In this document: positions 21,558 through 31,341 of the stretch, piece by piece
Position numbering within the stretch: position 1 is the stretch's first letter
Layout: each line of letters begins with the position of its first letter
Assembly: GCA_022560025.1 (NCBI GenBank)
Contig: JAFISE010000113.1
Coordinates: 1 to 64,000 of the forward strand
Source of the DNA: Stagonosporopsis chrysanthemi
Taxonomy: Eukaryota; Ascomycota; Dothideomycetes; Pleosporales; Didymellaceae
DNA: 64,000 bases
Direction: 5' to 3'
Notes under the pieces: model-generated
The model's input: only the letters and a program-made list of their open reading frames with translations
The model's database searches: none
Told to the model about the DNA's origin: nothing
Program-made: the position numbers and the translations under genes

Positions 21558-22553
21558 TCATTGATGTCGATGATCCGTTCTCCCCTCGCACTCGCTCAGC
21601 ACCGTCCCCGCCTCGACAGACCCCAAAATTCCCATACTCCAGCTCCGAGGCCACTCCATCCCAAAGCGATCCATCAACTTTCTCAATCCCTCTTCTGTAC
21701 CCGGTACAATGTTCACAAAAACTCTCCCTCCCTCATCCCTGCAGCTCGGCTCTGAATGCACTGCCCCTCCATCCCCTGTCTTGAAAACTGCTGTTGAACC
21801 GTACGTGCTCTGTACGGGAGTCAGGTTGGCGAAGGATTCAGCAAGGAGCTGGCGGACGGCATCGCCTGTGTCGCCGCAGCTAGTGCAGCGGACGGTAGAA
21901 CAAATATGTTCGCGCTTGGCAGCTTCTTGGCATTTAGTGGAGTGGAGAGTTTGGAGAGCGGAGGGGTGCTGAGACAGGGGGAGGAAGAGGGTGCTGGTGC
22001 CAAGGAGGGTGGTGCATAGTTTCCAATCACACTTCCTCACCGTGTTGCTTCTCGTAGAACCACCGGCGCTCCTCTGTTCGGCATCTGCGTTTCTGGTTTT
22101 GCGAGTTTTCGTCCGGGGTTTACCTTTCCATGTCCACCTTTCGCGCCGAGTGGCCGAGACCGCACCAGCGGCGGTGTCCGCTTCATCGCCTCCGGTCCGG
22201 CTACCTCCGCCGAAGAAGTCATCGTCAACATGCCATCGCGGCACGTCGTACTCCTCCGTTGGCTTTGTGGCGCGCAGCGTGATCCAGTAGTGCTCCACAT
22301 CTCTGTCGCGGAGATAGGTGTCCAGGAAGGACAGCAGGGGAAGCAGGCGCTGTAGCAGCGCTGAGGGCGAGGAGAGCGCGGCGGCGGACCAGCTATGAAG
22401 CGAAGAGGGGAGGGAGAGGGGCGCGAGAAGAGGGCCGCTGTAAGTCCATGTCGAGGTTTGGCGGACAGTGAGGGGGATTTGTGTGTTCACGGGTGTTAAG
22501 GAGAGGAGGTACGGGACAAATTCGTAGGGAGAATCAGAGTCTACCAGACACAT
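21558..22553 (-). CDS. Protein of unknown function, DUF1826-like features
   Basis: Single open frame of 331 aa from ATG at 22553. I do not recognise it firmly. The pairing RWHVDDDFF, then a low-complexity charged insert, then WKLCTTLLGTSTLFLP recalls the FHVDxxxxRLLCTYRGxGT pattern of DUF1826 proteins, including the His-x-Asp pair. A Cys-rich stretch follows (CSTVRCTSCGDTG), then a region ending GRVFVNIVPGTEEGLRKLMDRFGMEWPRSW. There is no signal peptide. The frame continues upstream of 22553 for about 17 codons to a TAG (CATAG, an acceptor-like sequence), so an extra 5' exon is possible. The start is 375 bp from the divergent start of the next gene. Confidence 0.6.
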   Translation of the reverse strand: MCLVDSDSPYEFVPYLLSLTPVNTQIPLTVRQTSTWTYSGPLLAPLSLPSSLHSWSAAALSSPSALLQRLLPLLSFLDTYLRDRDVEHYWITLRATKPTEEYDVPRWHVDDDFFGGGSRTGGDEADTAAGAVSATRRERWTWKGKPRTKTRKTRNADAEQRSAGGSTRSNTVRKCDWKLCTTLLGTSTLFLPLSQHPSALQTLHSTKCQEAAKREHICSTVRCTSCGDTGDAVRQLLAESFANLTPVQSTYGSTAVFKTGDGGAVHSEPSCRDEGGRVFVNIVPGTEEGLRKLMDRFGMEWPRSWSMGILGSVEAGTVLSECEGRTDHRHQ

Positions 22554-22928
22554 GCTTTTCTTGAAGACGCTGAGGTGGTTTGTGGCGGAGGGTTTGTGTA
22601 TCTATGTGGTGATTGACAAGGAGGTGTACTTCTTTCCTTCAAAGACTGTCGTATGTCTCCCCACGAGAGCGTCGCAAATGAGCCCAACCTGGCCAGTCCG
22701 CGCAGTCCAGTGCACACATCTTGGAGCGGTCATAGTTGCAGGAAGCTCAGGGCGCCCACGGGATATAGTTGATGTTCAAGGCGTGGGGGACGAACAAGGA
22801 TGGGACGGAGCACGCGTCGACGCGTCTGAGCCGAGGCGCACGAGCTTCAAACGTCATCTTCAACACTTGAACTGCTTCCACACAACCTCAACCACAGACC
22901 GAAGAAACACCCAATTGACGACCCCGCG
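22554..22928. promoter_or_regulatory. Short bidirectional promoter region
   Basis: 375 bp separate the divergent starts at 22553 (minus) and 22929 (plus), so both promoters must share or abut here. No defined factor site is claimed. Confidence 0.5.
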
Positions 22929-23612
22929 ATGCTGAACCGCACACTCCTCCGCGCTTCACAGCACAGCATACCAAAAACCAAGGCTTTCCAGCCCCGCCAC
23001 TTCGCAACCCAACCTACACCACCCCCAACCTCCGCCACGCGCATCGACCGCTTCAACCGTCGCCTCCCCAAGTTCCTACACAAATACACATCTGCGCTTG
23101 CAACCGCACCCCTCAGCCACATAACCTCTTTCCTCATCCTGCACGAGCTGACCGCCATCATCCCACTCGTCGGTCTGGCAGCCACATTCCACTACACGCA
23201 CTGGCTGCCCTCATGGTTCGCAGAGGGCGCGTGGGTGCTGGCGGGTGTGGAGCGGTTCGGAGCGTACTTCAAGCGCAAGGGGTGGATCCGGGGCGAGGAT
23301 GTGGCCGAGGCGGAGGCAGAGGTAGAGTTGCGGCGGAGGGACCGGGTGTGGAATCTGGGAGAGGGCGGAGCGAGGGTGCTGGTCGAGGTTGCGACTGCGT
23401 ATACGATTACGAAGGTGCTGTTGCCGGTGAGGATTGTGTTTAGTGTTTGGGGCACCCCGGGCTTTGCGCGCTGGGCGGTGCTACCGGTTGTGAGGAGGTT
23501 TACCACGCTTTTTGGGAAGGGGAAGAAGCCAGATGTCAAGAAGGCGGCGGGTACGGGGGCAGTCGAGGGCGGTGCAGTGCCGTTGAAGGCTGTTGGGCAA
23601 GCAAAAAAGTGA
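22929..23612 (+). CDS. Mitochondrial DUF1279/FAM210-like membrane protein
   Basis: Single exon, 227 aa. The N-terminus (MLNRTLLRASQHS... RHFATQP) is basic, hydroxylated and free of acids up to about residue 35, a typical mitochondrial presequence. The core, SHITSFLILHELTAIIPLVG followed by LAATFHYTHWLPSWF, matches the DUF1279 signature of FAM210 proteins and the yeast protein named Nat2: a helix with HELTA just before a hydrophobic segment. VERFGAYFKRKGW follows, also typical. A second hydrophobic stretch (ATAYTITKVLLPVRIVFSVW) and a basic Ala/Gly-rich tail complete it. The molecular role is not established; animal FAM210 proteins act in mitochondrial organisation and translation. Divergent neighbour at 22553. 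Confidence 0.7.
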   Translation: MLNRTLLRASQHSIPKTKAFQPRHFATQPTPPPTSATRIDRFNRRLPKFLHKYTSALATAPLSHITSFLILHELTAIIPLVGLAATFHYTHWLPSWFAEGAWVLAGVERFGAYFKRKGWIRGEDVAEAEAEVELRRRDRVWNLGEGGARVLVEVATAYTITKVLLPVRIVFSVWGTPGFARWAVLPVVRRFTTLFGKGKKPDVKKAAGTGAVEGGAVPLKAVGQAKK

Positions 23613-23874
23613 TTGCCTGGCAGTGTCGAGTGATGGAAGTGCTCCAGAAATCATTCGAATGGCGATGCATACAGCCTGGACGAAAGAAAGATAGGCCGAC
23701 ACAATGACAGCAACTCAGAGTCAACGATAGGAGAGCATCTGAAAGACTAACCGGAGGTGTACTTTGGTGAAGGTTAGTTCTGCGTTGGCCTATTCTTCAG
23801 TCGTTTGCATTTCCTACTTACAGCCTACTATCCCTTCAATTACTCTCATTCGACGACAAAGCCACAACCTCAAT

Positions 23875-25221
23875 ATGTGCTTCGACGACAGAGCAAGATA
23901 CACAACGAGAACTCGCGTCGAGAACGGTGTGCGCTTCAAGGAAGAGATCGTCGCGCCGCGCCATCGAAGCTCGTGGCGCCGTAGGTATGGAGCGTCATAC
24001 TATCCCTCAAGATACTATGCTCGTCCTCCTCGAGGCCAGTTCACCAATAGCGCTATGCCATATCGTCCTGTACGGTACCCGGCCAATGTTGGCTACCCAA
24101 GAACAATGGCAAACACAGCTATGGTGCCCCGAGGCTATGTGCACGGTGCTGGTAACTACATGTCTGGAGGTCGCGCTCTGATGCCGAGTTCCCATAACAT
24201 GGTAAGTGCACGCGTTCTCCTCAGTTGCGTTTGGTCTTTCCTCGCACCTGCCTTCCACACCGCTTTGCCACGTGCGCTCAATCTGGACCTCGACCCTGGT
24301 TGGACGGCGTTACTTCTCGTCCGCAACAAGGCTGCCCTGTCTGTCTTCGTGCCGGCGTTGCTCTCAACCTGCCTTCACTTGCCTTCATCTGCTCCTCTAG
24401 TACTGCTTCGCCTCTCCACTCCACACCCCACTATTTCCTCCCATACACCCCAATCTGCAGCTCGCCGCGCATCGCGTCTCGTCAAGATGGTTATGGAGGC
24501 GTATCCAAAGCCTCGCCATAACTATATCTACAATCCACGATACGGCCAGCGCGGCGTCCTCACCTACGCGGGCCAGCAAGCCAACGGCGCCTACCCGTCC
24601 GGCGTTGCTGGCGGTATGATGGGCGGTTATGGCTATGGTATGGGAGGCTACGGCTACACTGGCGCACATCCGGTATACAACACTTCGCAATACACGTACC
24701 CGTACTTAGGCAACAACTATCACCAATCCAGCTATTACCCTCACCACTCCCCTTACAGTGCGCTGGGCGGCTACTACAACTACGGACTCTACGGCTCCAT
24801 GTACCCGCTTGCTAACTTCTATTCTCCTTACCAGAGGTCATATTACACCACGATGCCTTCCTACGGCTACACTGCTCATGTCTACCCGCCTGGCCCAACG
24901 ACAACTACCACCACCTACCACGTCGCCAACAGCCATGCGCCCGTCGCTGCTGCACCACCTGCGCCTGTTCGGACCGCGTGCGCCCACACTACGACACGCG
25001 AGGACATCCAAATGGAGAACCGACGCATCGCGACCGAGCGCGGCGCGTACAGTGCCCGCAAGATCAAGCCGGCCGACGCGCGCGACGACGATCCGTTCTG
25101 GTGCCGTGAGCGCAATGGCGAGTGGCATCTCAGGACGTTCTACCAGATTGAGAATGAGTGCTATCCTGGGCAGTGGCTGATGGATGCTGAATTGGGTTTT
25201 CTGGTTTTCCATCGGGGTTGA
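23875..25221 (+). CDS. Gly/Tyr-rich low-complexity protein, function unknown
   Basis: Start ATG at 23875 (MCFDDRARYTTRTRV). The frame is open to 25221, but GTAAGT at 24202 is a strong donor and CAAG at 24483-24486 is an in-phase acceptor. The region between reads as a hydrophobic, non-conserved stretch, so I infer a 285-nt intron, giving about 353 aa (448 if retained). The N-terminal exon is Arg/Tyr-rich. The middle is Gly/Tyr/Ser/His-rich (MMGGYGYGMGGYGYTG and many Tyr doublets), resembling prion-like or structural proteins. The C-terminus is different and compact: FWCRERNGEWHLRTFYQIE then PGQWLMDAELGFLVFHRG, possibly a small globular domain. No signal peptide. No family recognised. Confidence 0.6.
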   Translation: MCFDDRARYTTRTRVENGVRFKEEIVAPRHRSSWRRRYGASYYPSRYYARPPRGQFTNSAMPYRPVRYPANVGYPRTMANTAMVPRGYVHGAGNYMSGGRALMPSSHNMVSARVLLSCVWSFLAPAFHTALPRALNLDLDPGWTALLLVRNKAALSVFVPALLSTCLHLPSSAPLVLLRLSTPHPTISSHTPQSAARRASRLVKMVMEAYPKPRHNYIYNPRYGQRGVLTYAGQQANGAYPSGVAGGMMGGYGYGMGGYGYTGAHPVYNTSQYTYPYLGNNYHQSSYYPHHSPYSALGGYYNYGLYGSMYPLANFYSPYQRSYYTTMPSYGYTAHVYPPGPTTTTTTYHVANSHAPVAAAPPAPVRTACAHTTTREDIQMENRRIATERGAYSARKIKPADARDDDPFWCRERNGEWHLRTFYQIENECYPGQWLMDAELGFLVFHRG

Positions 25222-25617
25222 GAATCGCGGTGCCTGATGCGCGAGGGCTGGTGCTGTGTGCTGGAGTGTGATTCACTGCTATTTTCGACTCGTGGATCTG
25301 CTTTGCTTGGCCTACAAATTGCTACTTGGCCTGTTTTCATGGAATTTCTCATCTCATGGCTTTTCTTTTGGACGATATCTATCAAATTGGGGTCTGATGC
25401 TGGTGCCAAACGGGTCCTTCGATTGTGTGCAGTAGGCGTTTGAGGCGGGCGTTTGGGGTGTGAATCTTTATTTGAGCGCTTGATCTACTGATCACAATGG
25501 CTACACCTTGACTTCATCCATTCATGAAACCACACTCTTTCTTGTTTTACACAAGCAGGTCAGTGACTCCTAGATCTTTGACACACTTTCATTTCCGTCT
25601 CTCCGTTCGCTCGCATT
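25222..25617. other. Intergenic, convergent 3' regions
   Basis: Between the 3' ends of the Gly/Tyr-rich gene and the YjbQ gene. Nothing recognisable. Confidence 0.5.
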
Positions 25618-26136
25618 TCAGTTCTTCTCACCTTGAATCGTCGCAACAACTTTCCTCGAGTGCTTCATATCCCTGAACTCCAGATACCAGATCCCCTGCC
25701 ACGTGCCGGTGTTCAGCTTCCCATTCGTGATTGGAATCGTAACACTCGCGCCAACCAGCGCACTCTTCACATGCGCCGGCATATCATCGCTACCCTCTGC
25801 ATCGTGGCGGTACAGACCCTGTCCCTTCTTATCTTCCGGCACAATGCGGTCCAGCGCCGTGCTCATATCGGCGCGCACATCTTCGTCCCAGTTCTCGTTC
25901 AGGCTGAGGGCGCACGAGGTGTGTTGGATGAAGAGGTTGAGGAGGCCGGTTTTGTAGTTCTTGATTTCGGGTAGCTCTTTCAAGATGGTGTCGGTTATGA
26001 GGTAGGAACCCCGGCTGCGCGAGGGGAGGGTGAATTGCTTCTGAGACCTGTGTGTGGTTTGGCGTTAGATGGGTGGTCTTGTTGGCTGAGGACTTGATTC
26101 ACGAGTGGCAGCTAAGCTAGGTACTTACCAAGACAT
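25618..26136 (-). CDS. YjbQ/UPF0047 family protein
   Basis: Small conserved protein of the YjbQ family (annotated in bacteria as a secondary thiamine-phosphate synthase activity; the true fungal role is not settled). Two exons: 26136-26129 (only 8 coding nt, MSW begins across the junction) and 26047-25618, with an 81-nt intron (GTAAGT...CACACAG); 145 aa, the normal family length. Signatures are QHTSCALSLNENWDEDVRADM, YRHDAEGSDDMPAHVKSALVG and GTWQGIWYLEFRD, including the conserved His and Asp/Glu residues. The frame is also open upstream of the ATG to another ATG at 26337, which would add 67 residues with a hydrophobic helix; homology favours the short form. Confidence 0.88.
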
Positions 26137-27544
26137 TGTAGGTGCTGTTGTGCAGAAATTCGGACTTATGCACAGCACTGAGCTGCGGGGCGCTGCAGTG
26201 GGGAAGTAGTAAGACGCGAGTGAATTGTAGGGTGCCCAGAGGATTGAGACGAATGTGCTTGGGAAGAGGGAAAGCAGGAAGAAAGTTGCAATCAGAAACG
26301 TGCTTAATGGTGAGATTGAGGTGTGGTGTTGCGGCATTGGGGATTTGCGGCCTGTAAAGTTGAGCGGAAAGAGGCTGATGTCATTGCGGCGTGGTGGGGC
26401 AGGCGCGAGCGAGGGAAAGAATTGGCGAAATGGTAACGAGTCCTAATCACCTCTCCCAAAAAGCTTTATTAAGGTTTCTTTTCAATTGTGACTTCCACCT
26501 TCTATAGGAGTGATCTGTAAATGTCTTGTTGAATGCTATAGAGCGGGTTTGCACAGAATCTCCGTGCGACGCTGCAAGCTCAAGACGCATGTCAACTTTT
26601 GGCAACCTTGAATCAAAAGTTGCAAGCTACAGTCATTAGAGGCAACCTCTTACAAGCAGGAAGCTGTTTGATTCTCCGAGTCGGTCGAAATGTGTGATCA
26701 TCTCATTGAACAAATAGTCACATGTACTCATAGCAATACTAGCGATCACACAGTATGCAAGACTGAGTAGGAGCCAATGTTAGTGTTGTCAGCAAGATCA
26801 GGTAAGCATGCTGATGTGGTTAGTGGGGTATGCGTAGCAAGGGAAGCGGTTGACAAGCGGGGTGCTCTGTGATTGACGACGGATGCCGATGTCCTCTACC
26901 CTCAAGGTCAGTACGTAGCTTCCACGACGAAGCTTCCACGACTTTCTTCCTTGCTTTCTGCGCAGTTCAGGTATGCCATATACATTAGATACCGCACGTA
27001 AGGCTACTGTCAGCACTTGACAAGGTATTAATGCCCACAAGTCTACACTCAGCCTAGTCACAACTTTGATGAGAATTGCCAGGTGATCAATAACGTACCG
27101 TTTGATTCGGTCTAGCTCTTCCATGTACGTACTGGCCAAAAGATTTCGACTATCTGCTCACTTTCTGCGATTGTAGCAGTCTACTATCTCGGATCAGCAT
27201 ACGCGGCTCTCCTGGGCTCCGGTGATCATTTCTCCTGGACAGATCTGTACCTCGAAATATTGCGTCCCCACATGTCTCGTTACCGCACCTTGTCTGTATC
27301 AGGCCAGAAGTCTGTCTCGATACTACACCATCCGGAGTAGATGCACGTCGAATATATCGATACGCATCTTGAGACCAACATCGATGATCAAGCACGCTGC
27401 CTTCCCCTTCGTTGAAGACACAAATTTCCTCTGAGCTGCAACGACACGTTCGTGCATGCCAAACCTTACAGGTTTCGAATCCTGACATAAAGCAGATTTA
27501 GCCAGTCCCGGTCTCTCTTGACATAAGTAGTGGCTATTCCAAGG
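26137..27544. other. Intergenic, 1.4 kb, gene-poor
   Basis: Upstream of the YjbQ gene and of the HET remnant. Minus-strand frames at 26798-27139 and 27150-27488 have no recognised domain and I do not call them. A 9-bp inverted repeat (CAACTTTTG/CAAAAGTTG, 26593-26622) could form a hairpin with a 12-nt loop. No transposon or tRNA seen. Confidence 0.5.
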
Positions 27545-29385
27545 ATGGGTTCCGACACCATTTACAGCCTCTCGCGAATAGAAGACCAAGGCCTTCAACA
27601 AGTGACAGAGTCGAATCTTGCGCTATTTTCGGCTACATGTGCCCGCTGCGCACCAAGGCAGGATCCCCTGGTTTATGGAAAGCATTCAATTGCTCCGTAC
27701 AATTTTGTCGAGATTGTGGAATTGAGCTCAGATTGCGTTGTTTGTGATATCATCACCCAGGCACATCACACTATTTTCAAGAAGAAGACCTCGAAGCCTG
27801 ACTGGGTCGGAATTCATTATGGCGATATAGATAAACACGATTGTCTGCAGGTTGATTTTTTTTCCCGGCGTCGATGATAACAGCCAGAACAAAACTCGCG
27901 TACAGCTCTACTCTCAAGGTACGTACTTTCGATATCAACCTGCAAGCTTGATTTTGAGATCTGCAGAACCAAATAACCCCTAAAACCCGTTTCCTGTGGG
28001 GTGGTCAAACGTGTGTCTTGATATCTCTTCGTTGGAAATGACAGATAAAATTCAGGGCTGGATTGAAAGATGCCTGAGAGATCATGCTGACTGCCTAACG
28101 TCTGATGTCACAGAGACATTTGTTCCGAAGAGATTAATTCACGTGGGCCAACACAGCTGTAGCCTTCTCTCATCTACATCACCATTGCGCTACGCAGCAC
28201 TTAGCTATTGCTGGGGATCAGTCAAGCAATCTTCGACGACCAAAGACCACGTCACTCTACGCTATGGTGAGCTACAATGCCAGCAATTGCCGCAAACAAT
28301 CCAAGACGCCATAAGGATGACCCTAAAGCTGGGGTTATCTTATATCTGGGTTGATTCCATCTGTATTATACAAGACGATAGAGATGATGAGGCAGAACAA
28401 GCAGCATCTATGGCAGATATCTACTCTAGCGCCTACGTCGTTCTAGCAGCCACAGGGGTCAGCAAGGCCACGGATGGGTTTCTCCACCAACGCAGTCGTC
28501 CCATGGAACTTGTATCATTTTTGAAAGACACAAAACGCCTGATCACAGTCAGTGCTAGAGTTGTGAATAATCATGACCTCTTCAACAACAAACAACGCCA
28601 CCCCAAGTTGGCCCCCTGAAAATGAGGGTAGTCCAGAGAACATATATCTTCGGACCCGGCTTGTAGAGTCATTTAAGGGCCGTTCCTTGACATACAGTAG
28701 TGATACGTTGCCCGCTATCTCAGGTATAGCTCAACGAACGCTTGCGCTGAATCCTGGGCGGTATTTCGCGGGTTTATGGGAGCAAGGTATTGCGAACCAG
28801 CTAGGCTACAGGGGGAAGGGGTCGCAGACCGTAGCTACTGAACTGCAAGCAACAAGACCTCACCTTTCTAGGCCTATATTCACTTGGGCTACGTTTCCCG
28901 GATCGGTCCAGTTCGAGGGTAAATTTGATAAACCGATCAGTACCTTGATCGGTGGCCAAGTACAACAAGTGGCAGGCGACATCTTTGGTCAAGTCAAAGA
29001 AGGTTATCTACAATTGCAAGGTCGAAGTATTCGGGGCTCTGACATGGTGCGCAAAATCCTCACCATTACTCCTCGAGAGCTAGACCGCCTGGACAATCAC
29101 AGCCGGCGTTACTGGACCAAAATTTATCTCGACAGGTTTGGAGTGTTTCCTACGTCAAAGTATCCACCGGACCGTCTATCGTACAAGGGGCTGGACGTCA
29201 TCTGGGATTGTAACGCAGTGGTTTGCTTTGGCTTGATTGTCTCGAACGAAAATGAGCTTGTTACGATGCTGCTATTACAACCCTCACATAAGGAAGATTC
29301 TTATGTACGGGTCGGACTTGTGGCACAGTTTCCTGTTCAATGGTTTCACGAGCTTGCAAGTGAGAGCATTGTTACCATAATTTGA
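27545..29385 (+). pseudogene. Heterokaryon-incompatibility (HET domain) gene, degenerate
   Basis: A HET-domain protein, a family that triggers cell death when unlike fungal strains fuse. The N-terminal part starts at 27545 (MGSDTIYSLSR). Near 27852-27860 a run of eight T shifts the frame by one; removing one T would let reading continue. TAA in CCCTAAAAC (about 27979-27981) then stops that frame. The HET domain itself is clear at about 28100-28530: RYAALSYCWG, LPQTIQDAIRMTLKLG, YIWVDSICIIQDD and MADIYSSAYVVLAATG. After HDLFNN the frame breaks again (TGA at about 28617), and the segment normally following (LQERLLSPR-like) is missing. The C-terminal part, SFKGRSLTYSSDTLPAISGIAQ to 29385, is well preserved. 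Three separate lesions make a pseudogene likely. Confidence 0.82.
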
Positions 29386-30121
29386 TGTAGATGAACAACT
29401 GCACTGCATCTCAATCAAGAAAACGGACGCAGGGTCTTGTCACTACACGAGCGCTCTGCCCAGTGGTATACATGTCGCATGCCATCTACCCTTATTTCAT
29501 TGAAAGTGTGTGCGCCACATCAACTCTTCGAGCCTACAGTAGCGCACGCTCTGTCATCTGGGCATATGCAAACGCCATCCATGCATGCCGAGACCTTTTT
29601 GTAATCGATCGTCATCACGATCCTGCGTTCTCGTGCCTGACGTGAATTACTGACTCTGCCTAGTAGGTTTGCATAGTCCTCCGCCGGCCTCGGGCACTTA
29701 TTTTTCGAATCTTTGTCAAGGAAAAAGGTACACTACGGCCTTTGTGCCGGTGCGTCGCGCGGGAACTCATAAGATCTCTGAGAGAGTACACATCCGCGGA
29801 AGCCTGGGAGGTTAAAACCTGGAACCAGGATCCGGGTTGTGAAGTCGTTGCGAAGCGCGGTGTGAAGCTCCATCGTGCAGTCTCGGGCATTTCGTCATTC
29901 AAGCTTTGTATAACCTAAAGCCCATCAGATACCGTGGATCGTGTTGTGAATCAACAAAAACCTCAAGCACTTGTCTTGATGAATCTGTGTGCGTCAAGAC
30001 TTAATTAGCACTTCGTCTGGCAGGGCACCTTGCCTCCAAAGTATGAAAAATAGAACATCAATCAACTTCTTGCTTCAATATATATTTACAAGCACAATCA
30101 CTTTCCTCGTATTTCTCCAAT
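29386..30121. other. Intergenic
   Basis: Between the HET remnant and the convergent NDUFS6 gene. No coding sequence, repeat or RNA gene is supported. Confidence 0.5.
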
Positions 30122-30949
30122 CTACCGTTGTGCAAGAGGCTCGTTTGTCACCTTCTGTGCCTCGTTTACCTCAGCGGCGTTGCCCTTGGGTCCAAGTGGG
30201 TATGAGAGCTGGTCTGCAGGAAGGGACTCAAGGTGTGCACGGTGGTGCTCGTGGGCCTGTGCTATGTTAGCTTGGTTCTACTTTCCCAATACTGCTCAAT
30301 TTCTATGCTGGTGGAGCTGAAGGCATAAGGACGTACAAAAGGTAGACCGCAGTATGTGCACCAGCAGATCTGGGGCTTATCGGTGTTGATGAAGATCCTG
30401 GGGTGGCCGAGAGGACCGCCTCCACCGTCGCAGGAAACGATGCGCTCGTGTGTCCAGCGGACGGGCTGCTGGTGGATAAGGTCGATAGCGGCGTATGGGC
30501 GAGGCTGCATGTGCTCTGTTAGCAAGAATCACTCCCTCGAACCATTGAACCCCTCCTCCGCTTCTCCCACCCCACGTAACACCTCAATTGTACTCTGCCA
30601 AACTCAATGAACAAGCAAAACGTACCTGGTCCTCCATAATGCTCTGTTCGAATCTCGGTCCACTCATAGCAACCTCCCTGGGTTGCTGGCTCCTGCTCCA
30701 GAGGCCCTCGCGGTTGGGAGCTTGCTGCTTCCTCAGCTTCTCAGCCTTCTCGACGCTCTCCTGCAGGACCTTATCGAACGAGCCCTCCGAGGAAGTTGCG
30801 GTAGCATTGGTCTCGGAAACGGTCTGGACATCTTTGCGCGCAACGGGGTCGTTGGCGGGCACTTCGGCTTTGACCGGCGTGGTGTAGGCCCTGAAGGACG
30901 AGGTAGCGAGGCGCAGAGCGCTGCGGGCGCGCAGAGTTCGGGAGAGCAT
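30122..30949 (-). CDS. NDUFS6: Complex I 13-kDa zinc-binding subunit (NDUFS6-like)
   Basis: Accessory subunit of mitochondrial NADH:ubiquinone oxidoreductase, peripheral arm, binding one Zn near the N/Q-module interface. Exons 30949-30626, 30504-30337 and 30256-30122; 208 aa. The start at 30949 (MLSRTLRARSALRLATSSF) begins a classic mitochondrial presequence; an in-frame upstream Met would only lengthen it. The core reads PRPYAAIDLIHQQPVRWTHE, then VSCDGGGGPLGHPRIFINTD and KPQICWCTYCGLPF joined to AHEHH, which contains the zf-CHCC ligands (Cys, His, Cys, Cys). The C-terminus is short and basic to neutral. Introns of 121 and 80 nt are in phase. Strong family match. Confidence 0.93.
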
Positions 30950-31341
30950 TGTGTGGTTTGGGGGGCGGACAACCGGCGACAATTGCTGGGGTAGGCGGCG
31001 TGAGCTATGATGAGGTTGTTGAAGTCGCGATTGCCAAGAGCGTTATGTAAGCGCGACGTTCATTGGCTGTTCACTTCCATGTATTAGTTGAACAGCACCA
31101 TAGTCATATACTCTCAGAGTTGGATTGTAACAATCGTTGATTGTATGTACAGTAAAGATATTATTTTCAGCTCGCTCAATTCGAAAAGCACACTGCACAC
31201 GTCTTATTACTTGCAGGCCACGACGAAACCTGTAGGCTTAAGAGTGTACAGCCCGGAAGCCTGTCTATGACAAGCGGATACCTCTCGATGTGTACTCTTT
31301 ATTGTCGTCAAAGGTGCCAGAAAGCTCGACGCATGATAAGT
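30950..31341. other. Intergenic
   Basis: Promoter of NDUFS6 and 3' side of the zinc-cluster factor gene. Nothing recognisable beyond this. Confidence 0.5.

Noticed and set aside
26798..27488. Two minus-strand frames (113 and 112 codons)
   Set aside because: No family similarity and no convincing splice join between them or to the YjbQ gene.
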